A stretch of 64,000 bases of DNA from Akkermansiaceae bacterium UBA2381 (GTDB lineage: Bacteria > Verrucomicrobiota > Verrucomicrobiia > Verrucomicrobiales > DEV007), in contig DDSV01000003.1 of assembly GCA_002344215.1 (NCBI GenBank), forward strand, positions 62,001 to 126,000, written 5' to 3'. Under the pieces are notes generated by a model. It saw nothing but the letters and a program-made list of their open reading frames with translations, did not search any database and was not told the origin of the DNA. A program made the translations under genes and the position numbers. Position 1 is the stretch's first letter. Each line of letters starts with the position of its first letter. Positions 35,526 to 43,245 of this stretch are shown piece after piece.

Positions 35526-36530
35526 TCACCCTCCGATCGCAATCATGCGTCTGCCGGGCTGATAGTTTTCCCTGAATTCGTGCATCTCAGGTTTTCGTTC
35601 GACGACGTGAAGGAAAAAGCGGGCGATGTCGGAATCGGTCATGGCTTCGTTGCGAAGCACTTCCCGCATGTCAAACTCAAGGTGGCTGCCGAGACAGGGG
35701 CGCAGTTTCCCCTCACAGGTGAGGCGTAGTTTATTGCAGCTTTCGCAGAAGTGGAGATTCGTCATTGCTCCGATGAAGCCGATCATCTGACCGGTGTTCG
35801 GAATCTCGAAGTAACTCGAGGGGCCGTTGGTGCGCATGTCAGGACGGGGGGTGAGTTCACCGAGTCTGAATTCGATGAGTTTTTTCGCCTCGCCGGCCGA
35901 AAGGAAATTGTCGCTCGTGAGAACCTCGGTCGTGCTTACCGGCATCAATTCAATGAAACGAAGGAGCAGGTTGCGTTCTCGTGAAAACTCGATGAGATCC
36001 CAGAGTTCATGCTCGTTGCGGTGACGCATGAGCACCGTGTTCAGCTTGATGCTTTCGAATTCCGCCTCTCTCGCCGCGTCGATTCCCGCCATGACCTCAT
36101 TGAACAGGTTGCGCCCCGTCGTCTTTTCGTAGGCCTTTGCATCAAGTGTATCGAGCGAGATGTTCACCGTGCGAACTCCGGCGTTTTTCAGGGACTGTGC
36201 GGTCGTCACTCCGTTTTCATCGCGGCGGCCGAGGAGGGTGCCGTTGGTGGAGATTCCTATATCAGAGATCCCTTCGATGGTTTTTAATTGCTGGAAAAAC
36301 CAAAGGACATTTCGACGGGTGAGCGGTTCCCCGCCGGTGATGCGGACTTTGGAGATACCAAGTGAGGCCCCGACCCGGATCACCCGGAGAATTTCCTCAT
36401 AGCTGAGCACATCCTCACGCGGCAGCCAATCCTGCTCCTCGTGGGGCATGCAGTATTCGCAACGTTCATTGCAGCGATCCGTGATGGAAACGCGCAGATA
36501 GCTGATATGATGGCCGAAGCGGTCCTCCAT
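35526..36530 (-). CDS. moaA: GTP 3',8-cyclase (radical SAM)
   Basis: 334 aa. N-terminal radical SAM cluster in ITDRCNERCEYCMPHEEQ (CxxxCxxC), SAM-binding ITGGEPLTRR, and a C-terminal second [4Fe-4S] cluster in LHFCESCNKLRLTCEGKLRPCLG. It makes the first intermediate of molybdenum cofactor from GTP. The canonical C-terminal Gly-Gly is visible (MIAIGG). No molybdenum-cofactor riboswitch was seen upstream. It converges with the DUF6807 gene. Confidence 0.97.
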   Translation of the reverse strand: MEDRFGHHISYLRVSITDRCNERCEYCMPHEEQDWLPREDVLSYEEILRVIRVGASLGISKVRITGGEPLTRRNVLWFFQQLKTIEGISDIGISTNGTLLGRRDENGVTTAQSLKNAGVRTVNISLDTLDAKAYEKTTGRNLFNEVMAGIDAAREAEFESIKLNTVLMRHRNEHELWDLIEFSRERNLLLRFIELMPVSTTEVLTSDNFLSAGEAKKLIEFRLGELTPRPDMRTNGPSSYFEIPNTGQMIGFIGAMTNLHFCESCNKLRLTCEGKLRPCLGSHLEFDMREVLRNEAMTDSDIARFFLHVVERKPEMHEFRENYQPGRRMIAIGG

Positions 36531-36735
36531 GGGCGGGATTTATCGGTGAGACTCAGCATTGACATTCCGGCCATTCGTGAGTACGTCGGGGAGAACCGGG
36601 AGGTGGACGCCGTAAGAGGGTTTGGCAAAGGCGCAGAACATCCTGAAAGTTTCTCGCGGACCCGTCACCACGCAAGTGATTCCCTTAAGGTGCTATCGAT
36701 GACCTGCCGAAATGTCCCCGGCGCACGCGGAGCTG

Positions 36736-37266
36736 TCAATCGCGGCTGTCCTCGTCATCGAATTGTCGTTTCCGCTTCTTCTTTTCCTTGGGGCTCAGGA
36801 GGACGGCAAGGTATTCCTCTGTGACATCAATGACCATTTCATCGAGAAAACGATGCAGAATGGTCGAGATAAAGAGATTCGCCGCCATGCCGTTGTCTGG
36901 GTGAAGGTCTTCGAAGGCCCGCTGGTGGTAGATGAGGATGGAGCGCAGATGTTTGAGTTCCCGCATGACCTCGGACAATTCGTAACCCTGCCTCCAGCGT
37001 ATGGCCCCGTGCTCCCGCGCATCGAGCAGGGCCTGTTCAGAAAAAGCCCGGGACTGTTGTCGCCGCAGGGTCCCGCAAAGGGATTCAAAGATCTGTGGAA
37101 GATGATTGGTGAGAGCCGCCGGGTTCAAGGACTTGGAAGGCAGGATGGCTGCGTCGGAGCGCACCCGCTTTCGCCACTCACTCATTACCTCCTCTTTTCG
37201 CTTCTCGAGGTAGTCTGCGAGGTCGCCGTTTACGCTACCGGGGCGGCCTTTGGTGTCGGAGGACAT
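36736..37266 (-). CDS. Stand-alone RsbRD_N-type sensory domain protein
   Basis: 176 aa, helical throughout. It resembles the N-terminal domain of RsbT co-antagonists (RsbRD_N): YLEKRKEEVMSEWRKRV, then EHGAIRWRQGYELSEVMREL and LRSILIYHQRAF. Normally this domain precedes a STAS, PAS or kinase domain; here nothing follows except a short basic/acidic tail (KEKKKRKRQFDDEDSRD). It has the globin-like sensor look but no obvious haem ligand. It may act in trans on a kinase or stressosome-like partner. Upstream is the 600-bp gap; downstream, after 205 bp, moaA. Confidence 0.7.
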   Translation of the reverse strand: MSSDTKGRPGSVNGDLADYLEKRKEEVMSEWRKRVRSDAAILPSKSLNPAALTNHLPQIFESLCGTLRRQQSRAFSEQALLDAREHGAIRWRQGYELSEVMRELKHLRSILIYHQRAFEDLHPDNGMAANLFISTILHRFLDEMVIDVTEEYLAVLLSPKEKKKRKRQFDDEDSRD

Positions 37267-37583
37267 GGAGAACGGAAAGGATCGGTTGAATGAGAGTATC
37301 AGGAGCGCTTGAATCCTGAAAGTGCCGGGGGCCGCTCTGAGGGCACAGGATGAACCTCATCTTTAATCAACGATGAGAAGGTGTGACGTCGAGTAACTGA
37401 GGCCGTTGGCCGGTCCTGGGCCGAGCTAGACCACGGGGGGACACAGGGGAGGGGGGAAGAGGGAGTGGTGGCTTCCTCCTCGCCAATGGGGGCCAAATGG
37501 CTAGTCGGGTTCGACTGCTCGTGGGGATTTTCGGCCTGACTCCGGCCCGGAAGAATCCTTGAAACAAGGTCCCGGATCATAAG

Positions 37584-37604
37584 GAGATGCCTCCATCTCT
37601 TTTT
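37584..37604 (+). terminator. Possible intrinsic terminator in the 600-bp gap
   Basis: GAGATG (37584-37589) pairs with CATCTC (37594-37599) around a CCTC loop, followed by TTTTT. There is no upstream plus-strand gene within 2 kb, so if functional it would end an unannotated transcript. Confidence 0.4.
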
Positions 37605-37671
37605 CGATCAAACGGGGAGGGATCCACATGAGAATTGTTCGTCATGGAAGCGACGATATGTCTGCTGAAAT

Positions 37672-37700
37672 AGGGTGGCCATAGGGTGAAACCCTACCCT
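37672..37700. repeat. AGGGT/ACCCT inverted repeat cluster
   Basis: Two AGGGT units (37672-37676, 37683-37687) are followed by two ACCCT units (37691-37695, 37696-37700), so either pair can form a hairpin around GAA. It lies 170 bp upstream of the pseudo-ATPase gene and could be an operator or switch. Confidence 0.35.
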
Positions 37701-37868
37701 TAGCTCCGGTCGCGATAAGTTCCGGGGTGAGGTGGGCTGTGTCATTCACGGAAAACGTTGCTTTCCGCCGGTAGACTGATTTTATCGGGGCACATGCTCG
37801 GGTAAATCCCGATTAGCGGTGGGCAATTTTCATCGCATTTCGTTTAAGAAGACCTTACGATTATCGGA

Positions 37869-38651
37869 ATGGAACTTCTTGAGGTCGAGCAATTGACTCT
37901 AGTGCGCCAGCGGACACGCCGGGGCCTCTATCAGCATGGAAAGGAGAATGAAACGGTCGTGGACGATCTCTCTTTTTCACTGAATTCCGGAAGCAGCCTC
38001 GGTCTTGTCGGCTCTGAAAACAGCGGCACGCTGGCCTTGACCCTCGCGCTTCTCAAGCTCCATGCAGTGCATTCAGGGACGGTCCGCTTTGGCGGTATCG
38101 ATCTCACCGCGCTCTCCGATGCTCGATTTCGCCCCGTCAGACGCAGGATTCAGGCGGTATTTCCCGAGAGTTTCGGGCAACTGGCACCGGATCTGACGAT
38201 CAATCAGGCCTTTCGCGAAGTCCTGGGTGTATGGTATCGCGGATCCGGAAGGGCTGACTGGCACCACCGGATCGAGGCGGTCATGATCGCGTGCGGGCTC
38301 CCCGAGGCGGTAAGGGATCTTTATCCGGTCGAGCTTGATGCGGTGGAGAGGCAGCAGGCTGCCCTCGCCCGGGCACTGCTGCCGGGGCCGGAGTTGCTCA
38401 TCTGCCATAGCTATACCGACGGTCTGGATGCGGTCCAGCAGGCCGAGCTGATCAATCTGATCCGGCAAGTTCGCGAAGATTTTGCGATCTCCCTCCTCGT
38501 TGTCACTGACGATCTTGCGGTGGCGCATCATTTGGGCGATGATATCGGCGTGATTCATCAGGGCCGTCTTCTGGAATATGGGAGCGCTGAGGCCGTGGTG
38601 AACCGACCGGAACACGATTATACGAGGCGTCTCGTGAGTTGTTCCGTCTGA
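37869..38651 (+). CDS. ABC-type ATPase domain protein with all catalytic motifs lost
   Basis: 260 aa, an uninterrupted frame aligning end to end with DppF/OppF-type ATPases, including a C-terminal DYTRRLVS. Yet Walker A reads GSENSGTL (48-55, Thr54 where Lys belongs), the Q-loop Gln is Pro99, the LSGGQ signature is LDAVE (156-160), Walker B Asp-Glu is His180-Ser181, and the switch His is Asp214. The hydrophobic scaffold, D-loop and dimer region remain. It cannot bind and hydrolyse ATP in the normal way. Its stop is 12 bp before rodA, with GGAG between, so the two are probably co-translated. A structural or regulatory partner of RodA or of a transporter is an inference. Confidence 0.8.
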   Translation: MELLEVEQLTLVRQRTRRGLYQHGKENETVVDDLSFSLNSGSSLGLVGSENSGTLALTLALLKLHAVHSGTVRFGGIDLTALSDARFRPVRRRIQAVFPESFGQLAPDLTINQAFREVLGVWYRGSGRADWHHRIEAVMIACGLPEAVRDLYPVELDAVERQQAALARALLPGPELLICHSYTDGLDAVQQAELINLIRQVREDFAISLLVVTDDLAVAHHLGDDIGVIHQGRLLEYGSAEAVVNRPEHDYTRRLVSCSV

Positions 38652-38663
38652 CGGAGTAAAAGT

Positions 38664-39845
38664 ATGACCCCTTTGTTTCGTAAATTCCTTGGCCTGAACT
38701 GGCTGCTCTTCGCCAACATCATCGTCCTGATGATTTTCGGGGTATTTGCCGTCTACAGTGCCTGCTGGATGCGGGAGCAGCCGGAACTGGTCAATAAATG
38801 GCGTGACCAGGTCTACTGGATGCTGCTTGGCCTGGTCTTCTTCTTCGCCGCCAGCCTGATTGACTATAAGTGGATCCGCTATCTGGGGATTCCTTTCTAT
38901 CTTGCCGCGACCGCCACGCTGATTTATACCACCTTTTTTGGAGACGAGATCAACGGCACGCGCGCCTGGCTGGACCTTGGTCCCGTGTTGCTGCAGCCTT
39001 CGCAGATGGCCATTGCAGGGGGGGTGATTGCCCTTGCTCTGACCCTTTGCACCCTTCACAAAATTCACCCGATTTTCCGAAGCCCTTTCGTGAGGCTTTT
39101 CGTGACGGGAATCATTGCCGGGATTCCGTTTATCTTCGTTTTGATTCAGGGGGACTTCGGGTCTGCTCTCGTGTGGGTGCCGGTCTATGGCGCCATGGTC
39201 CTGATCGGGAACATACCGATTCGCTATCTGGTTGTGATCGTTTTAACGGTCACGATGTTTCTTCCCTTCGCCTTCTTTTTCGGACTGAAGGATTACCAGA
39301 AGAAGCGGATCACGACCCAGATCGAGATGCTTCAGGGCAAGAAGGTGAATGTCCTTGCCGAGGCCTACAGCGCCTACAACAACCTGCTCGCGATCGGGAG
39401 CGGGGGTTGGGGCGGGAAAGGATTTAAGAATCCTGAGACGGTCAACAACAAGGGCTTCATTTCGCCGGATACCGCGATCAACGACTTTATTTTTCCCGTT
39501 CTGGCCGAAGAGCACGGTTTCAGGGGTAGTCTTCTCATGTTGGGGGGATTCATGCTGCTGCTGCTGCAGTGCATCTACGTGGCCTTCTACAGTCGGGATT
39601 TGATGGGAAGACTCATGGTCGTCGGAGTCGTTGGACTGCTCTTTGCCCACATCTATCAGAATGTGGGAATGAACCTCCTGATCATGCCGATCACCGGTAT
39701 TCCGCTTCCTCTTATCAGCTACGGCGGAACGTTTACGATCGTGATTCTCTTTCTCCTCGGCATCGTGCAGAGTGTCTGGGTGCATCGCATCGACCCGGAG
39801 GCACTGAAGGCCAAGCCCCAGCTCCAGATCGAGCATCTGGACTAA
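38664..39845 (+). CDS. rodA: Rod shape-determining protein, SEDS peptidoglycan polymerase
   Basis: 393 aa with about ten transmembrane helices. SEDS signatures: INGTRAWLDLGPVLLQPSQMA (the usual QPSE reads QPSQ), IQGDFGSALVWVPVYGAMV with the catalytic Asp region, GSGGWGGKGF, NDFIFPVLAEEHGFRG, and the C-terminal NVGMNLLIMPITGIPLPLISYGG. RodA polymerises glycan strands for side-wall growth with a class B PBP; no such PBP or mreBCD is adjacent here. ATG 38664 has GGAGTAAAAGT upstream. Separated by 71 bp from the following ABC operon. Confidence 0.93.
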   Translation: MTPLFRKFLGLNWLLFANIIVLMIFGVFAVYSACWMREQPELVNKWRDQVYWMLLGLVFFFAASLIDYKWIRYLGIPFYLAATATLIYTTFFGDEINGTRAWLDLGPVLLQPSQMAIAGGVIALALTLCTLHKIHPIFRSPFVRLFVTGIIAGIPFIFVLIQGDFGSALVWVPVYGAMVLIGNIPIRYLVVIVLTVTMFLPFAFFFGLKDYQKKRITTQIEMLQGKKVNVLAEAYSAYNNLLAIGSGGWGGKGFKNPETVNNKGFISPDTAINDFIFPVLAEEHGFRGSLLMLGGFMLLLLQCIYVAFYSRDLMGRLMVVGVVGLLFAHIYQNVGMNLLIMPITGIPLPLISYGGTFTIVILFLLGIVQSVWVHRIDPEALKAKPQLQIEHLD

Positions 39846-39916
39846 CCGGACAGAATGCGTTTCTGATTTGCATGGTTGCTTGAGAGGCTCCGGCCATGTA
39901 TTCATAACCCCCGTCA

Positions 39917-40894
39917 ATGATCGAAGCCCGAAATCTCACGAAGCGCTACAGCGGCAGAACTGCCGTCGATTCGATTTCGTTTGAAGTCGGGAAAGGGGAG
40001 ATCGTCGGGTTTCTCGGACCGAACGGGGCGGGAAAAAGCACCACCTTGCGGATGCTGACCTGCTTCCTCTCCGCCTCGGAGGGTACTGCCACCGTGGCCG
40101 GCTTTGACATTTACGAGGATTCGCTCGAGGTGCGCCGACGGGTCGGATACATGCCTGAAAACGTTCCGCTCTACCCTGACATGAGGGTTAACGAGTATCT
40201 GCGCTTCCGGGCCCGCCTCAAAGGGCTCGGCCACCGTGAATCCCGCTTTGCCGTGGGTGAGGCGATGGAGACCTGCAGTCTCACCGGCGTTGAGGGGAAG
40301 ATGATCGCGACCCTCTCAAAGGGCTACAAGCAGCGGGTCGGGCTTGCCGATGCCCTCGTCAACAAACCGGATCTTCTCATCCTCGACGAGCCGACCAACG
40401 GTCTCGACCCGAATCAGATCCGCCAATCGCGCGAATTGATCAAGACGCTCGGAGAGAGGCACACCATTCTGATTTCCACCCACATTCTTTCGGAGGTGGA
40501 GATGACCTGCGGACGGGTCATCATCATCGACCGGGGACAGATTCGTGCGTCCGACTCACCTCAGAATCTCATCAGGCGACTTCGTAAGCCCGGGTCAGTC
40601 CTTCTAGAAATGAGCGGTGATGCGGCCGCTGCGAAAACGGGCATTGAGGCGATCAAGGGAGTCACTGAGGTAAAGTTGATCGAAGAACGCGGTGACTGGG
40701 CCGTCTTTTCCATCACCACGGATCCGCTTTTTGATGTCCGGGACGAAGTCTTTGAATTGATCCAGAGCCGGAACTGGAGGATTCGGGAACTGGCGAGCCG
40801 GACCGCCTCGCTCGAAGACGCCTTTGTCGATATCCTTCAACAGGAGTCACCAGCCGACGTGAAAGTATCGAACCCTCTTGCCACGGTGACCTGA
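39917..40894 (+). CDS. ABC transporter ATP-binding protein (ABC-2/GldA-like)
   Basis: 325 aa. Walker A GPNGAGKST, signature LSKGYKQRVGL, Walker B LLILDEPTNGLD and switch ISTHILSE are all intact. A C-terminal ~90-residue regulatory region follows, as in CcmA/GldA-type exporters. First gene of a five-gene run: ATPase, ABC-2 permease, GldG-like protein, DUF4340 protein, cytochrome c. The same first four genes occur together in many bacteria and serve gliding in Bacteroidota; the cargo elsewhere is unknown. Confidence 0.9.
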   Translation: MIEARNLTKRYSGRTAVDSISFEVGKGEIVGFLGPNGAGKSTTLRMLTCFLSASEGTATVAGFDIYEDSLEVRRRVGYMPENVPLYPDMRVNEYLRFRARLKGLGHRESRFAVGEAMETCSLTGVEGKMIATLSKGYKQRVGLADALVNKPDLLILDEPTNGLDPNQIRQSRELIKTLGERHTILISTHILSEVEMTCGRVIIIDRGQIRASDSPQNLIRRLRKPGSVLLEMSGDAAAAKTGIEAIKGVTEVKLIEERGDWAVFSITTDPLFDVRDEVFELIQSRNWRIRELASRTASLEDAFVDILQQESPADVKVSNPLATVT

Positions 40895-40924
40895 CCCTGT
40901 CCGGGCTCCGCCCTGATTGACTGA

Positions 40925-41680
40925 ATGCGTGCATTTTACATATTGTTAACCAAGGAGTTGAGGTCCTTTTTTCTCTCTCCGCTGGCCTATGTCCTTGTGG
41001 CGCTGTTCACCTTTCTGAACGGTTGGCTTTTTATCAGCATGCTCAAGTCCATGCAGATGCGGGTGAGTACCCGCAGCCTTGTCCATAATCTCTTTTCCTC
41101 GGGATGGTTCTGGATGGGTTTCTTCATCCTTTTTCCCCTCATCACGATGCGGTTGTTTGCTGAAGAGCGGAAAATGGGCACGATCGAGGGCCTTCTTACC
41201 GCACCAGTCAGGACGGCAGAGGTCGTCCTCTCGAAATACTGCGCGACGATGGTGGTCTACCTCGTGATCATTCTCCCGCTTTTTCTATTCTTCCCTCTCT
41301 TCCATCTGGTGACCGGGGAAGATGCCGCCTTTCATTCCGGAGCGTTCTGGGGCAGCGCTCTCGGTCTGTTTCTCGTCGGCCTTTTCAACGTGGCGATCGG
41401 GACCCTGGCTTCATCCTTAACCACGAACCAGCTCATTGCGGCGATGGTGACTTTCGTCTTTGTGATGCTTCACTACTTTCTGGGATTCCTGCAGTATTTC
41501 GGAATGGTTCCCGGCTCGATCTGGACCGAGGGGATCACCTATTTTTCCACGACCGAGCATATGAACTCTCTCACCGAGGGGCTGATCGACAGCCGTCCGG
41601 TCGTTTATTACCTGAGTTTCAGTGCGGTGCTCCTGGCTCTGACCCATCACGTCCTGGAATCGAGAAAGTGGCGCGTCTGA
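40925..41680 (+). CDS. ABC-2 type permease (GldF-like)
   Basis: 251 aa with six hydrophobic helices, starting MRAFYILLTKELRSFFLSPLAYV, the typical ABC-2 N-terminus with a KELRxFFxSP motif, and MRLFAEERKMGTIEGLLTAPV, the conserved EERRxGTIEhLLtsP loop. It forms the membrane channel for the ATPase encoded 30 bp upstream. GldF-type members lack a known substrate. Confidence 0.9.
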   Translation: MRAFYILLTKELRSFFLSPLAYVLVALFTFLNGWLFISMLKSMQMRVSTRSLVHNLFSSGWFWMGFFILFPLITMRLFAEERKMGTIEGLLTAPVRTAEVVLSKYCATMVVYLVIILPLFLFFPLFHLVTGEDAAFHSGAFWGSALGLFLVGLFNVAIGTLASSLTTNQLIAAMVTFVFVMLHYFLGFLQYFGMVPGSIWTEGITYFSTTEHMNSLTEGLIDSRPVVYYLSFSAVLLALTHHVLESRKWRV

Positions 41681-41705
41681 GGGGAATAGTTTGTTTAATT
41701 TGGAA

Positions 41706-43229
41706 ATGGCGAAGAAAGAAACAGAATCCCCCGGGACATCCAACACGGCTGAAGCCGGGTCGGGGATACTGAAGGCGGGCAGAAGGATTGAGCGATACCG
41801 GACTGCTGCCCTGGTGGTCGTGCAGATTGCCCTGATTCTGGTGGTGTTCGCCCAGTTGAACTATCTCAGCTGCCGCCGCCACAGCACCTGGGATCTGACT
41901 CAGAATCGTCGATTCACGATCTCGGATACCACGAGGACCTATCTGGAAAGCCTTGGATCGGAGGTAAATATCGTGATGGCCTTTCTCGGGACTTCGGACC
42001 TGCATTCGGAGGTAAAGGGGCTCGTTGCGGAGTATGACCGGGTTGGTGGTGACCGGGTTTCGGCCGAGTTCCTCGACCTGAGTCGGAGCCGGGCGCGGCT
42101 GGCCGAGTTGAAGGACAAATATCAGCTCCAGTTTGGCGGCGATCAGATCGTGATCTTCGGTGAGTCCGGGAGAATCAAAACCATCAGCGCTGAGGAACTG
42201 GTGAGCCGCGATTCCAACAGCGGGCGTGTCGTCGAATTCAAGGGTGAGGAAGTCCTGACGAGTGCGCTCCTTGAAGTAACCGAGCAGCGTCAGCGTAAAA
42301 TCTATCTGATCACCGGGGATCGCCGGGCCGAGGAACTTGTCCAGATCGCGTCGCAACTGCAACCGCTCGCCAACTCGCAAAACGCCCGTCTCGAAGGCCT
42401 TGCTCTGGAAGGACGCGAAGAGATTCCGGACGATGCCGATGCGCTTTTCTTTCCGGGTAACTCCGAGGATCTGACGGAAAGGGAGCTGGGCCTCGTGCGC
42501 AATTTCTGGAACGAAATGCGAGGTGGTCTCGTCATTTTCCTGGATCCGAATGCGGAGACTCCGAATCTGAATTCTCTCCTGCGTGAGCACGGGGTGGCAC
42601 CGAGGGGTGATCGTGTCCTCAGCGTCGTCAGTATTCCCGGTGTGGCCGCCCGTCGAACCTATGACATCCCGGTTTCCTTCCTCCCGGGCGTGGGGCCGAC
42701 CCGTGATTTGTCCGCGCTTGCCGTTCGCCTTGCGGGACAAACCCAGTCGATTGAAGTGCTTTTCGAGGACGACCTGCTCCTTGCCGAGAACATTCGTCCA
42801 CTTCCCCTGATGGTTGCGTCAGCCGGGTTCTGGGGAGAAACCGAGTTTCAGGCGGAAGAGGTCTCGTTTAATCCCGACATTGACCATGGCCAGCCGGAAC
42901 CCGTCTTTACGGCCGGTTCGGTTCAAAAGGGAACACCCGGCGATCCTGATTTCCTCAAAGGCTCTTCGCGGCTTGTCGTCGTGGGTAATCCCAACCTCAT
43001 TTCACCTGACGGAAACACTGCAAAAGTCTCCGCCGATTTTACGATGGCGGCCATCAACTGGGTGATGAATCGTGAAGAGTTGATGGGCATTTCTCCGCGA
43101 AAGCCCACTTTCTTTACGCTCAATATCAGTCCGGACAAAGTCGCGCTCCTCCAGACGCTGGTGATTCTGGTCCTGCCAGGGGCAGCCATGATTCTGGGAG
43201 GATTCGTCTGGATGCGACGCCGGGTATAG
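41706..43229 (+). CDS. GldG-family ABC-associated membrane protein
   Basis: 507 aa from ATG 41706. One N-terminal transmembrane helix (TAALVVVQIALILVVFA), a large extracytoplasmic region with the 'SxRRHSTWDLTQNRRFTISD' entry typical of GldG/IFT-like proteins, and a C-terminal helix (VILVLPGAAMILGGFVWMRRRV). The family is coupled to ABC-2 systems. It begins 26 bp after the permease gene. In gliding bacteria GldG is needed for motility; here no other gliding gene is in view, so only the transporter role is suggested. Confidence 0.85.
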   Translation: MAKKETESPGTSNTAEAGSGILKAGRRIERYRTAALVVVQIALILVVFAQLNYLSCRRHSTWDLTQNRRFTISDTTRTYLESLGSEVNIVMAFLGTSDLHSEVKGLVAEYDRVGGDRVSAEFLDLSRSRARLAELKDKYQLQFGGDQIVIFGESGRIKTISAEELVSRDSNSGRVVEFKGEEVLTSALLEVTEQRQRKIYLITGDRRAEELVQIASQLQPLANSQNARLEGLALEGREEIPDDADALFFPGNSEDLTERELGLVRNFWNEMRGGLVIFLDPNAETPNLNSLLREHGVAPRGDRVLSVVSIPGVAARRTYDIPVSFLPGVGPTRDLSALAVRLAGQTQSIEVLFEDDLLLAENIRPLPLMVASAGFWGETEFQAEEVSFNPDIDHGQPEPVFTAGSVQKGTPGDPDFLKGSSRLVVVGNPNLISPDGNTAKVSADFTMAAINWVMNREELMGISPRKPTFFTLNISPDKVALLQTLVILVLPGAAMILGGFVWMRRRV

Positions 43230-43245
43230 TTGCCACCGAATTGAC

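Larger units (their letters stand above)
37267..37868. other. 602-bp gap without a convincing gene
   Basis: The longest non-coding stretch of the window. It has a plus-strand hairpin with a T-run (37584-37604), a cluster of AGGGT/ACCCT repeats (37672-37700), and GC-rich segments with internal complementarity (around 37400-37560). A 93-codon open frame on the minus strand (37299-37580) has low-complexity Ser/Pro-rich content and is not supported. A small RNA ending at the hairpin is possible; I could not match it to tmRNA, 6S, RNase P or SRP RNA. Confidence 0.4.

Noticed and set aside
36531..36735. Molybdenum-cofactor riboswitch before moaA
   Set aside because: I looked for the conserved stems and could not find a convincing match.
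36441..36824. Plus-strand open frame across the moaA-RsbRD gap
   Set aside because: It runs over the antisense of moaA and of the RsbRD gene and has no family resemblance.
37299..37580. 93-codon minus-strand open frame in the 600-bp gap
   Set aside because: Ser/Pro-rich low-complexity translation, no ribosome site (CTCCTT precedes the ATG), no recognisable domain; overlaps a hairpin-rich region.
37869..38651. Sequencing or assembly error explaining the broken ABC motifs
   Set aside because: Five separate motifs differ by in-frame substitutions with no frameshift, which errors would not produce.
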